The position numbers were made by a program, and so were the translations under genes. Source: Cryptomeria japonica (lineage: Eukaryota > Streptophyta > Pinopsida > Cupressales > Cupressaceae). Taken from it: DNA of 64,000 nucleotides. The stretch lies in the NCBI RefSeq assembly GCF_030272615.1, contig NC_081410.1, positions 191,787,619-191,851,618 of the forward strand, in the 5' to 3' direction. Positions within the stretch are counted from its first letter, which is position 1; each line of letters starts with the position of its first letter. This document shows positions 25,201 through 36,099 of the stretch, piece after piece. The notes under the pieces were generated by a model. It was not told the DNA's origin. It searched no databases and was given only the letters and a program-made list of their open reading frames with translations.

Positions 25201-25388
25201 TGTCTCCCTTCAATGTGACCATGTGGCCTACAATGTTTCTCAGTTGTTTTGATTAGAAGTCTTCTAGTATTTAACCCCTTACAAATTTTGTAGGGACAAT
25301 AACATTTTCCATCACCTTTTCTTTTCAGGTTAGACCGCAATCTAGAAATTGTCTCCTTATTTTGTTGTTCGCTGATATTGTCTGACAT
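22290..25388 (-). pseudogene. CACTA transposase TNP2 (Transpos_assoc, Transposase_21, DUF4218), decayed
   Basis: Read on the minus strand from the ATG at 25388, the blocks follow TNP2 order. A Transpos_assoc-like Cys/His segment comes first (KCYCPYKICKG, then HCRPHGHIEGRHDYH). Next is an acidic exon ending in LYEGSQATLLSIVLLLVNLKV (about 24725-25022). Then comes a large Transposase_21 exon (about 24060-24620) with LPRSYRELSAIMKDIG, ACPNDHIIYH, and LRLSLAVDSVNPFGELRSVY. DUF4218-preceding blocks follow at about 23800-23965 and 23108-23464, with FPYYEQLQIRDLFDTMNIGKN. FPTGFAANINNLIS and MKTHDWHTFINVI lie at about 22940-23080, and the DUF4218 exon is 22302-22640, with LPSSFFNAQEHYLIHQVEEI. In-frame stops interrupt the big exon (after KQH and CMQ). 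The protein normally cuts the transposon ends in the nucleus. Exon borders are approximate. Confidence 0.85.
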
Positions 25389-26414
25389 GGTCTTTCTTCA
25401 CAGGAAAAATAATTGGGCTATAGAACTAGTTATATAGAAGTAATACCAAATTAAATTAAATGAACATAGAAATAATGAAAATTGAACCAAAACCATTTAA
25501 CTCTTCTTTTTCATCTCAAAACATATCTAATGGCTTTGTGGTGATTTAGAGCAGGTGATATGCTAATGGCATTGTGGTATGCAATCCTTTTATCATATCT
25601 TAAGTTGACTAATGTCTAATTGGGGTAATCCATGAGTGCCTAATGTAAATTCATTATCAATGTTTTGAAGTCATCGAGAGTATGGTGATAGTCATCCTTA
25701 TAGGATCATCTCAATATTGTCCAAATCAGTGATAAGTAAGACAAAATTCTATTAGGACAGTAAATAAAATGCTTATTCTTTTTCCACCCTTTGAAACTAC
25801 AACAAGGTATTTGACTTGGCAGGGTCCCCACACATCACTTCAACACCAAAAATTAGGCAATTCAACCTTTTGCCTTCTCAATGCATTTTTTTTGTCTTTC
25901 ACTGGTTTTCTCAGTCTGATACATAGGGATATCAGACCTTTCATGGCATCATCACACATGCAAACTTCCTCATATGTCCCAGTAAGTCTAATAAGATATT
26001 AAATACATTTAACCTAACACTATCTAGTACATATTCTTGTGTCCTATCCATATAGGATGTTTGCACACAACACTATCATCCTTGACTCATGTGTATGATG
26101 CAAAGGTAGGGGCATGTATAATGGTTACAACATACAAAGGCAATGATCATACACTCCATTCTTCTAGACACCTTTGGATACATTACTCGGCTTCTAGGCT
26201 TGGGAAAACTAATATGAATTGAGCCAACACCATGAGGATAGGTTCAAGTATCATGGAAACTGATCATAATGTGTGAAGACAGGGTTCACACCTAAGTGTT
26301 GGCTCTCAACAATGCCACACTTCCAAAATTGTCAGTCTCAATGTTGAAATGTGATAGCTAGATCAGATTATGTTGATTAAATTTTAATGTTGCCTAAGTG
26401 GCAATTAAAATTTA
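25389..26414. other. unassigned sequence between CACTA and LINE fragment
   Basis: Short ORFs (25769-26002, 26037-26222) have no recognisable domains. No TAGTG-type CACTA terminus or other repeat border was identified. Confidence 0.4.
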
Positions 26415-27014
26415 ATGTATATTGTAATAACAAAAATATCAACCAAGGCTTATTGCAGGAAGATAGAATATATTCTGAACTGGGACAAAAAAATCCAGCT
26501 GGAGTGGGGTTCTCCGATTCCTCCCAACATCAACATAGTGTCCAAATGTGTCAAATGTGCAAATTATAGTTGGACACCCCCTATGATAGGATGGATCAAA
26601 CTCAATTTCGACGGGGTGCCTAAAGGAAACCTAGGGGCCACGGGATATGGTTGTATTGTTAAAAAAGATACAGGAGACATTATGGGCAATGTATCAGGAA
26701 ACATGGGCATTGCTTCCAATAATGAGGTGAAAGCAATGGTTCTGGCTAGAGGTCTCAAATTGTGTGTTGATAATGGATTTACATTAGTGGAAATAGAGGG
26801 GGATTCACAAATTATAATCAATGCCACCAAGAATAACTCGGCACCCAATTGGAAGCTTCATCGCTATTTGGTTGATATTGCAATGCACCTTAACCAATTT
26901 CAAAATTATAGAATTTCCCACACTTTCAATGGAGAAAACAAAGTAGTTGATTATCTAGATAATTTTGGTGTCTCACTGGAATCATACACTGAGAAAATCT
27001 CAACTTTTGACTAG
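26415..27014 (+). CDS. RNase H domain of a LINE-type retroelement (RVT_3-like fragment)
   Basis: The frame contains WIKLNFDGVPKGN, then NNEVKAMVLARGLKLC and IEGDSQIIINATKN, the D, E and D of the RNase H active site in their usual plant RVT_3 contexts, with a final VVDYLDNFG segment at the C-terminus. Such domains are the 3' end of ORF2 in plant L1-type LINEs, where they degrade the RNA strand of the hybrid; plant genomes also contain free-standing copies. No reverse transcriptase or endonuclease is visible upstream, so this is a 5'-truncated copy or isolated exon. The first 30 or so residues before SWTPPMIGW look like linker. The frame ends with TAG at 27012. Whether it is expressed cannot be judged. 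Confidence 0.75.
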   Translation: MYIVITKISTKAYCRKIEYILNWDKKIQLEWGSPIPPNINIVSKCVKCANYSWTPPMIGWIKLNFDGVPKGNLGATGYGCIVKKDTGDIMGNVSGNMGIASNNEVKAMVLARGLKLCVDNGFTLVEIEGDSQIIINATKNNSAPNWKLHRYLVDIAMHLNQFQNYRISHTFNGENKVVDYLDNFGVSLESYTEKISTFD

Positions 27015-27510
27015 CAGAATGAGCTGAAATAGATTGTAAAGGATGATTTGGTTGAATCGGTCTGCAAAGTCAAGTCAGGGATCGGATAAGAAGCAGGAAG
27101 GTACTTGGGCCATCATGGAAACTTTCGATGGGTAATTATATGGCCCAAGGTGTAGACATAGCCAACACGGATCTCGAGCTCTCTTACGATTGGGCATCGG
27201 ATGTTGGTGAATGTGGATCGAGCATAGGAGCTTGGTTTTAGCTAGAGGTAGGCCATACCTTAGTGGTAGGACAAACTAGATACCTATGTTTTTTCATGCG
27301 CTTTGGCAGATTGGTATCAGGTCGGTTAGATAAAGTACATATGACCAATGACCTGACAAGTTCTCAGAATAGTAAAGATATGATGTTTGGTTGAAGCTTG
27401 ATTGGAAGTTGGGCATGTTCTGGTCTCTAGACTTCTCTAGAAAGTCTGAGACTTTATATAAGGAATGGTTTAGATTGTAGTCTTAAGCCTGGAAGTACCG
27501 ATCTCAACCA

Positions 27511-28098
27511 ATGGTGCATCATTTTGGTCTCAGTTGCCTATGTAGAGAGGAATCGATCCAAGCCCAATGTAGCTGGCTATTTCAAGCAAATGATGTGGTC
27601 TGCAATGCTGTATGGTGGGTGGCTAATGGTATACTGGGTGGTAATCGACACTGGTGTGATGGGTTTGTTTATGAGGTTTTCATTTTCCCTATGGTTGACA
27701 TATTTGACTCAAAGGAAGTAAGCATATAGAGGATCAATGACTTTGTCCGCCCGTTTGATGGACAAGCCTTGGCAAATGCCATTCTAGAGTTGGATTCTGA
27801 TTGTTGGGTAAGCACCCTCGACATCTATTTTAACCATGCCAACTACATCTCCTCTAAATCAAAGGATTCAAATGGTGAAGACAAGGAAATTTCCCAAAAA
27901 AGGGTAGCACGGGAGAGGAGGAAGAACTTCATCCAGGAGGCATGGGAGGTGTTTAGGGTAGGGGTCAGGAATGGGAATCTAGATCCCTTCCGCAAACTAC
28001 TCAACTCTGATGATAACTGGCTCTCGACATCAATCGTTGTTAGACTAATGGAGAATGGAGAGAACATGGTTGTCATACTCCAACACATTGGGAATTAG
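27511..28098 (+). pseudogene. unrecognised ORF broken by one TAG
   Basis: Two open stretches in the same frame (27511-27729 and 27769-28098) are separated only by the TAG at 27727; read through, they give about 195 residues. The second half is hydrophilic and charged (EISQKRVARERRKNFIQEAW, then DPFRKLLNSDDNWLS). I do not recognise it. The stop lies in a context (EVSI-stop-RINDF) where CAG to TAG would explain it. It sits 500 bp after the LINE-type RNase H piece, in the same orientation, and could belong to the same or a second element. No ATG with a convincing context is seen. Confidence 0.4.
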
Positions 28099-28287
28099 TT
28101 TTTCTCTTTATCTACAATTTATTGTTTTTCATATGTCACTTGAAACTACACTTTTATTACCCTATTGCAGACAATAAGAATAATTTTGTAAAATTACCAG
28201 TAGCACTATCTTTTCACCCAACTATAGTGAAAGTCCCAAATCATCTTTGGTGGTTCCTTAGTGAGAATATAAATGTGTCTCATGTAG

Positions 28288-29125
28288 CATAGGAGTCCTT
28301 TTCTATGTGACCTAAGGAGTCATGTCATGTACTAGGATGTTAAAAGGGGTCATATGGTGTACCGAGAGTCATATGGTGTTCTAAGGGGTCATATGGTGTC
28401 CTAAGGGGTCATATGGTATCATTAGGGGTCATATGGGGTCTTAAACAGTCATATGGTGTCATTAGGGGTCATATGTGGTCCTAAGGGATCATATGGTGTC
28501 ATTAGGGGTCATATGGGTTCCTAAAGGGCCATGCATATGTTAGAACACCATATGACCGATTAGGACAACCTATGGTGTTCTAAGGGCTCATATGCTATCC
28601 TAAGGGCTGATGTCATGTACTAGGATATTAAAAGGGGTGATATAGTATCATTAGGGCTCATATGGTGTCATTAGGGGTCATATTGTGTCCTAATGAGTCA
28701 TATATTGTCCTCAGGGGTCATATAGTGTCCTAAGGGGTCATATGGTTTCGTTGGGATCGTATGGTGTGGTGAGGGTCATATGTTATCGTTAGGGGTCATA
28801 TGGAGTCTTAAGGGGCCACACATGTGTTAGAACACCATATAACCCCTTTATACACCATATGATCCCTTAGGACATCATATTGTCATAAGGGGTCATATGG
28901 TGTCCTAAGGAGTCATAAGGTGTCCTAAGGGGTCATGTTGTGTACTTAATTAAAAGTGATCATATGGTGTCCTAAGGGGTCATATAGTGTCCTAAGGGGT
29001 AATATGGTGTCCTAAGGGGTCATATCATGTCGTAAGGTGTCATATGGTGTCTTAAGGGGCCACACATGTGTTAGAACACTATATGACTCATTAGGACATC
29101 ATATTTTCCTAAGGGTTGATATGGT
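28288..29125 (+). repeat. 20-bp satellite array, left arm (forward orientation)
   Basis: About forty head-to-tail degenerate copies of CATATGGTGTCCTAAGGGGT, with variant units (cattaggggt, cctaagggct) and inserts such as ATGTCATGTACTAGGATGTT and GTTAGAACACCATATGACC, where orientation flips for a unit or two. It is colinear, variant for variant, with 48125-48890. Confidence 0.9.
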
Positions 29126-29575
29126 CAGGGATAACTTTAAGAAACCACCCCTCGGGCAAAAGTGTAAAATCCTGGTGAATCAAACATTATTTTTGGGGGG
29201 AAATTTTCATATTGATGGCGAAAATTTTTTTCAAAATAGGGAAAAAAATTATTTTGTATTGGCGATTTTTTTCGAGGGTACGAAAATTCCATAAATTTCT
29301 GGTGAGTAATACCTTGTTCTATGGGGAAAATATATATTGTAGGAGGTGAATATTTTTTGTTTAAAGGAACAAATATATAATTGTATGGGCAAAAAATTTT
29401 ACTCCGAAGGAAAAATTATTTAAATGTATTGGTGATTTTTATCCACCGCTTGAAAATTATGTAATTTGTTTTGGTTAATATTTTGTTATTTATGGAGAAA
29501 TATATAATTTATTGGTGATTTCATGAATTTATTGCCATTAATAAACAAGGCACATCACATCACATCAATACATCA

Positions 29576-30940
29576 TGTATGCGGGAAAAGTGGTATCAAC
29601 CTGTAGGAGGAGAAAACATTTCAAACACACACATGAAACATTGCATTAGAGGTTAGAAATCCAAACAAATAAAGTTAATGAATCTAAACTCTTTAAAATC
29701 GTTCCATGCTCCTCTATCTCCAAGGATCTTCAAGATTCAAGGTGGCTCTCAGCTTGGAAGAGCACTTGATTCTTTAAGATGACAACCTAAAGAATGAGAT
29801 TTATGATTCTAAGATCTAAATGGAATACAACCAAGATCCTAGTGATGATTTAGATATGAAACTAGATGATGATAAGATGCAACATATTGATATGAAGCTT
29901 AAACTAGTATGAAAATGATACTAAGATGAAGCTAACATGATATATCTAAGATTAGAATGCTATCAAAATGATCTAAAATGATATTCTATCAAAGAGAGAT
30001 AATATGCTTAATGTTATGAGACTATAAGTTTGATGCACAAAGACTTGATTGTTTTGAAGAAGGAATGGGCTCTATTTATAGGGAAAATGGGGCAATGGAT
30101 GGTCAAGATTGGATAATCTTAACAAGGGCCAGGATTGAAAGTTAATCAATCCATGTTCACAATTCTCACCAATGAAATGGTGACAATTATCAGCATAAGA
30201 CTGTTTGAGAGGAGATGTAAGAAGCATTAAATGCTTGAGAAGACCTCATGGTTACCCTAGGAGGTAAGGGTTAAGGTTAGGTTAGGGTTATCCAATGGAT
30301 AAAGCTTTTCCCAAGGGGTAAACTCTTGTGCAAGGGTTAAAGGGATAACCATGGTCAAAGAAATGAATGCTTGATGAGACCCTTGGGTTAGATGAAGGTT
30401 GAGTTAGGCAAAAAGTCTCTAACCATGTAAGAAGGTTGTGTTAACCATTAATGGTTTGGAAGACTTTCAAGGTTAAATTGTTGAAGACATAAAGCCTTTA
30501 ATGGTTTTCAAAGACTTTGAGGGTTTGAGAAGTGACTTCCCTTTGCTTAGGGATGTGACAATATTTAGGAGATGGTTTAGGCTAATTTAGAAGTGATTAG
30601 AAGAATCTAGAAGAATTTAGGAAGGGGGTTTAGAAGGCAAGTGGGAGATGTAGGATTTTGCAAGTGGGTGGAGGGAAATTTAATTAAAATAAATTGCTTT
30701 ATTTCAATTGTGGTTGCAACTTGCATTTGTAGGCTTTTGCAAGTGGGGTGGATTTTAATTAAATGTAAATTTAATTAAATGGGCTAGAAGGGGGATTTTA
30801 ATTAAATGGGAATTTAAATAAATGGCTTAGATAGAAGAAGGGTATATTAATTAAATCTTAATTTAATTAATAGGAAGAATTAAGAATAATTAAATGAATA
30901 AAATTCACTTAATTGATTGTGCAACTTTTATGTGTCTACA
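29576..30940 (-). repeat. solo LTR (Ty3/gypsy-like) with TSD CATCA
   Basis: The insert interrupts the stem of the palindromic element. Its flanks are a perfect 5-bp duplication CATCA (29571-29575 and 30941-30945), and the empty site is preserved in the other arm copy at about 49345. On the minus strand it begins TGTAGACACATAAAAG and ends CCGCATACA, so it has canonical TG..CA ends. A TATA box (TATAAATAGA) lies on the minus strand at 30071-30080, giving a U3 of about 860 bp and R-U5 of about 500 bp. There is no coding sequence and no second LTR, so it is a product of LTR-LTR recombination. The TTTAATTAAAT-rich U3 is typical of gypsy LTRs, though the superfamily is inferred. Confidence 0.85.
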
Positions 30941-31545
30941 CATCACATTGAGTCTGGACTTTGCACGATGTATCAATAAGTGCAGCCTCTTTGACATGTG
31001 AAGGGTGCAACGTACCTAAAATCCATCAATGATTTTAAACCGTTTGATGATCGTAGATAAAAATGATTATATTGATACATCGTGCAGAGTCCGGACTCAA
31101 TGTGATGTGATGTGCCTTGTCTATTAATGGAAATGAATTCATGAAATTGCCAATAAATTATATATTTTTCCATAAATAACAAAATATTAGCCAAAACAAA
31201 TTACATAATTTTCAAGCGGTGGATAAAAATCGCCAATACATTTAAATAATTTTTCCTTCGCAGTAAAAATTTTCGCCCATACAATTATATATTTGTTCCT
31301 TTAAACAAAAAATATTTGCCTCCTACAATATATATTTTCCTCATAGAACAAGGTATTATTTGCCAGAAATTTATGGAATTTTCGTACCCTAGAAAAAATT
31401 CGCTAATACAAAATAATTTTTTTCCCTATTTAAAAAAAAAATCGTCATCAATATGAAAATTTTCCCCAAAAAATAATGTCTGATTCACCAAGATTTTACA
31501 CTTTTGCCCGAGGGGTGGTTTCTTAAATTTATCCCTGACCATATC

Positions 31546-32137
31546 AACTCTTAGGATAATATGATGTCCTAATGAGTCATATAGTGTCCCTTAAGACACC
31601 ATTTGACACCTTACGACACTATATGACCCCTCAGGACACCATATTACCCCTTAGGATACTATATAACCCCTTACGACACCAAATGATCCCTTTTAATTAA
31701 GTACACAACATGACCCCTTAGGACACCTTATAACCCCTTAGGACACCATATGACCCCTTACGACAATATGATGTCCTAAGGGGTCATATGGGGTCATATG
31801 GTGTATAAAGGGGTTATATGGTATTCTAACATGTGTGGCCCCTTAGGACTCCATATGACCCCTAATGATAACATATGACCCCTCACAACACCATACGATC
31901 CCTAACGAAACCATATGACCCCTTAGGACACTATATGACCCCTGAGGACAATATATGACTCATTAGGACACCATATGACCCCTAATGACACCATATGAGC
32001 CCTAATGATACTGTATCACCCCTTTTAATATCCTAGTACATGATATCACCCCTTAGGATAGCATATGAGCCCTTAGGATATGACCCCTAACGACACCATA
32101 TGACCCCTTAGGACACCATATGACCCCTTTTAATATC
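31546..32137 (-). repeat. 20-bp satellite array, right arm (reverse orientation)
   Basis: The same unit as in the left arm, read as ACCCCTTAGGACACCATATG, with the same variant order as the left arm when reversed. It is about 250 bp shorter than the left array. It ends at CCCCTTTTAATATCAT, immediately before an LRR-coding fragment. Confidence 0.88.
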
Positions 32138-32139
32138 AT

Positions 32140-32360
32140 TTGGATTTGACAGGTTGTGAAAGGTTAAATGATCTGTCTTATACCATTGACAACCTATCAA
32201 CATGTAGTGTTAAGAGATCCTAATGTGAAAAATGAATGGTAAGGTAGTACTAAATAGAATTTTTGAAAGAGACTCAAATTTCTTGTCCTCCCTATTTCAT
32301 TGGACAAGAAACACACTCCAAGAACAATATGCATCTTACACCTTTTTATTTTCCAATTCA
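32140..32360 (+). pseudogene. NBS-LRR 3'-end fragment (one LRR plus 3' flank)
   Basis: From 32140 the plus strand reads LDLTGCERLNDLSYTIDNLS, one 24-residue LRR of the same type as the gene at the left edge, followed a few codons later by a stop. The DNA then resembles the 3' flank of that gene: AGTGTTAAGAGATCCTAATG here against AGTGTTGAAGGACTCTAATG at about 2031, and GACTCAAATTTCTTGTCC here against GACTCATATTTCCTGTCC at about 2111. It is therefore the truncated 3' end of a paralogue with most LRRs deleted, cut exactly at the border of the palindromic element. Confidence 0.75.
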
Positions 32361-34466
32361 TTCTTATGATTTTATAGCATGTCAATTTAATTTTTTATGT
32401 CCACACAAAAGAAAAATAGGTTCTTCCAACATACTAGTAATATTTTATTCATATGCACCAAGTGACACGATGCAGTAAATAAATGGCCATAAAATTTTCC
32501 CAGATGCGTTGTATTGACAGGTCCCAAGGCCACCTAAAGTTGTCCCTCCCTGTTTAAGGCATTAGTGTTCAATATTCATAGCATCCTAGCATTGGCATCA
32601 GACTCAAAATTGCCCTAAAATAAATATGGTCTCATGGCCTGTAATGGTTGTAAGATTTAGAAATTTTATAAATTGCAACTGCCCTAGTAGACATGTATAC
32701 AAAATGTGGACGTATAGTGGGATATACACAAAAATATTTGACATCTAACATCATACAACCTAAACAAGATTACACATTCAAGGAGAATAGGGTGCATATA
32801 TAAAGTTATTTGGGCTTGCAAGACACACACTAGACTAGTAGACTTTCAAGCTGTAAACAATATTTTCTTAAACAACATATGTCAAGCTATAGGTTCTTGT
32901 TATGGATTACAAGTGTTCAATTCTGAATTTTAGGTTATATTAGTTAAACATACACTGTTAAAATCAACATGCTATGCTAGAAGCAAAACATTAGATGCAT
33001 TATAAGATGCATAGTTTTATTTTGTGTTTGTTTTGTAGGTTTCACTAGTATAAAACTAGAGCATTTTGTTGAGGCAATATTTTTAAAGAAGTGGTATAAT
33101 TCCATGGCATTCCATGAGATCACATTTATTTAAGGCATTCTGCCTAGTTTTTCACTACCTTGTCTATGCAAAATTCGGGCTAGCAAAGGCTAGTTGATGG
33201 TGTTTTAATTTCACATGGGATATTGCCCTTGTTCTAGTTGAGTAGAGAAAGGAAGGTGATTGTGTTACAAGAAGTAAAGAAAAAAATTATGATTGTCCAT
33301 AAATAAAGGAAATAGTTAAGTCATCGCAATTAAAATTTTCAAATTTTTGAGCTTACTTATCTCTTACTTTATGCAAAATTGAGTGTACAACTCTATATTC
33401 TTTAAGAGAATACTTAAAATAAGGTGTTCTACTAAGTTTGATTTAAGGTTTACTCTTGAAGCCTAACTAGCCCAAATTCAATAAATCTATAAATCATCTT
33501 TACTTTGTTGTGTGAGCCCTCATCTACGAGCTCATTAAAATTTAGGTACATCTTAGAATATATCTCCAAAAGAGTTAAATACAGTGCAGGATAATATGAA
33601 AACTCAATAACATGGTAAAGGAAAGCATTCATAATTTTTTGCTTCAAACATAACATAACAAGAAAAGAGGAATTCACTAGAACATGTCAAATATAGCAGA
33701 AAATAAAAATTGTTATCATATATGCCAGCCCATGGCTTCTTTCACGAGAAAATGTACATAAAAAATGCTAATAAAGACGACTGAATAGGACACGAGATAT
33801 ATATGATTTTCCTTAAAAATATCAAGTAATTAACATAATGAAAAACAAAGGACTGTATTGAAATTTATTGCCCTAGGCCCATTCAGCTCCCAATGTATAT
33901 ATCTCCCCACCTACCTGTCAGGAGAGCTGCAATAGAATAGCTTGGAAGATTTGGTTGGGATCTTCGTCCCAACAGCTCCTGATGTGAACAACCAAGTCTG
34001 CAGAAGAATTAAATGAGGTAGTTGTGATTTTGAATTTTGAATTTGGGGGTTACATTCTCTAGTCTAGTTCAATTCAATTCGGATCAATAGATCAAAGAAT
34101 AAGTGCAGCTCCAAAGTGAGTGCAGAGAATAGAAGTTAACAACAGTAGCATGTGTGTGTTTTGGCGATTGAACAAAGATAGCTCCTAACTATATGGTCTG
34201 TTAGTTGAGCAGTGATTGCTCCTGACTATAAGTAGCTCCAAGTGACCAGATTTGATTTATAGTGAGTTCAGAGAAGCTCTATTTTGTGTAGTTAAATGCA
34301 GCTCCTGATTGTTGCCTGTAGATTATGAATTTGTAGTTAGTTTATAGTTTTGCATTTTGTATGAAGTTTTTCTCCAATAATTTAATAGAAAGCAAATATA
34401 ATTTGCATGTCTCCTACGTTTGCCTGTTGGATTTGCATTTCCAACCCCCTGTTTGAATATTTTGCA
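32361..34466. other. AT-rich DNA ending in a possible LTR
   Basis: No gene. A TG..CA LTR may end at 34466 (GAATATTTTGCA), because a primer-binding site follows directly. A TATATAT at about 33896 could be its promoter. The upstream border is unclear, and I found no partner LTR downstream of 41366. Confidence 0.4.
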
Positions 34467-34480
34467 TGGTATCAGAGCTA
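34467..34480 (+). other. retrotransposon primer-binding site (initiator-Met tRNA type)
   Basis: TGGTATCAGAGCTA is complementary to the 3' end of plant initiator-Met tRNA, the usual minus-strand primer of Copia elements. It lies directly after a CA dinucleotide that could end an LTR. About 190 bp further on, this putative element is interrupted by the complete Copia element at 34674. Confidence 0.6.
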
Positions 34481-34673
34481 TAGAGCTATAGAGCCTAAAT
34501 CCTTGTGAGAAGGGCATTTGTTTTTTTTTGGGTATTTAGGTAAGTGCACCAAGATGGTGTGCAAAAAGGGGGCTATAAGTGAACATTTTTTTTCTGAAAT
34601 CAGCTAAACTTGAACTTGGAGAAGCAATTTGAGACTCGTCTACTCAAAATATGAAGATACGCAAAGAACAAAT

Positions 34674-35733
34674 TGTTAGGTCCCAGAGACAACTGAGAGG
34701 GGGGGGGTGAATCGGTTGTCAAATAAATTCAAACCAAAAACTTATTAACCAACTTAATTCTTAATACCGGTAAACCAGTTAAGTATGCCGGTAGATAGTG
34801 CTAACAGTAAATTGCTATACCGGTAAGGATTAATGCATGAAAAATAAACATAAAGTCATCCACAACACATGACACCAATATTTGTATGTGGAAACCCTGT
34901 AAGGGGAAAAACCACGATGGGAAACCTTACCCACAATCAGATGATACTATTGTAGATAGTAGGTGTACATAAATGGGGTCTGCACATGCAGAAAGGCCAA
35001 CAGCCTAGAGCTCACTGCTCAATCACAAAATGGGAGTCACACTGACTACAATAAGGATTATACTAATCCAATAAGAATGTACTACACAAAATAACATCTT
35101 CATATGCTGGATTCAGTACCGGTGTAATGCTGATATGCTTCTACAAAAACCTAACTTCACCTTCAAATGATGTCTTCATGTATATCCCTACTTGATCTCG
35201 CATATACCTTCACTTAATTATTTTTCGATTCCCCACTTGATCTTACAAATAAGATCTTACATTTATACCATACCCTAAGACCAATTTTAGTAGGTCGGCT
35301 CTACAAGATATTACAATAAAAACATTTTACAAACAATATAATATCTGATGCAATAACCAATTGAACATGTCGGCTTAATGCATTTACAACAATAATAAAT
35401 CATCTCCATAGCGTGCCATGCTGATCTGGAAAAGATAAACCTGCCAGTGTAACCCTAGATAACCTAGACGTATTTGCCGGTAAAAGAAAATATGCAAATA
35501 TGAATATACCAATGATCAATTCCTCAAAAAAAAGTGTCCACATGATGTCTTCAACATTACCAAGTGTCTTCCATATCATTCCAGGTACCGATGAACAATA
35601 TATCCTGTCGGTGAACCATATACCAGTAACTGTTGCACAGTTTACTGCTTGCCGGTGAATGTTGCTGGATCTCCAAAGTAGGTGTATTAGTAGGTGTTGA
35701 CATCAATGACAAAACCATACCAAAATACCAACA
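34674..35733 (-). repeat. 3' LTR of the Copia element
   Basis: About 1060 bp, nearly identical to 40301-41365. Minus-strand TATA-like TATAAAT at 35262-35268. Several CCGG-containing words (TACCGGTA) and the CATCGTGGTTTTTCCCC motif near the U5 end are shared with the older LTR relic at 4.5-5.4 kb. It abuts the polypurine tract on its inner side. Confidence 0.93.
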
Positions 35734-35745
35734 ATCTCCCCCTTT

Positions 35746-36099
35746 GGCACTGATGGCAACACAAGATGGAAAATCCATCAAAGTGCCAAAACAGAAATGC
35801 CAAATACAAAAACCAACAATCTCCATTACTCCCCCTGGGAGTAACAATACCAATCTCTCATACCAATTTCTCCTTAAATGTGTTTTTCAAAATCTCTCCC
35901 CAAAAGGATAATGTGTTTTTCCATAGATATCTCTCCCCCTTTAACATCAAATGCCAAAGTCACAAAAAGTCAAGTTCATACAAAATACCAATCAATTCAA
36001 TATACCAACTACTCTCCCTAAGAAGTAGCTTCCTCATCAAATACCAGAATAAAAGATTTGTCCATTTAATTTTGTCGGTTGATGACAATCATCAACTAT
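35746..36099. other. non-coding 3' internal region of the Copia element
   Basis: Between the RNase H stop and the polypurine tract; C/T-rich on the plus strand (purine-rich on the element strand), with several CTCCCCCT words that read as extra polypurine tracts. No frame of interest. Confidence 0.5.

Larger units (their letters stand above)
17161..25388 (-). mobile_element. CACTA (En/Spm-like) DNA transposon, decayed; ends not located
   Basis: Two genes in the same orientation, TNP2 upstream and the TNPA-like gene downstream, are the standard content of an autonomous plant CACTA element. The given limits are only the coding limits. I searched both flanks for paired CACTA..TAGTG ends with a 3-bp duplication and found none I trust, so the element may be truncated or its ends eroded. 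Stops in both genes mean it can no longer move itself. Confidence 0.75.
28288..32137. mobile_element. long palindromic (foldback-like) element with 20-bp satellite arms, split by a solo LTR
   Basis: The left arm is a tandem array of the unit CATATGGTGTCCTAAGGGGT (28288-29125) followed by a unique stem (29126-29575, then 30941-30979). The right arm is the reverse complement: stem 31067-31545, then the array in reverse orientation (31546-32137). The loop is about 90 bp (30980-31066). The two stems match base for base over long stretches, for example GGGATAACTTTAAGAAACC at 29130 against its complement near 31530, and CCCCTCGGGCAAAAGTGTAA against its complement near 31505. Tandem subrepeats inside long inverted arms are the hallmark of foldback transposons and some long-TIR elements. 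No transposase is encoded. A third copy of one arm lies at 48125-49490. Target duplications were not identified, so mobility is inferred from copy number and structure. Confidence 0.75.

Noticed and set aside
10873-25388. One large CACTA element from the CACTA terminus at 10873 to beyond the TNP2 gene
   Set aside because: No matching inverted terminus or subterminal words were seen beyond 25388, and family X lies between; a single element is not supported.
29037-29294. 85-residue ORF (MSYGVLRGHTC) conserved at 48810-49067
   Set aside because: Its conservation is explained by duplication of the whole arm DNA; it spans the array-stem border, and the right arm shows no selection for it.
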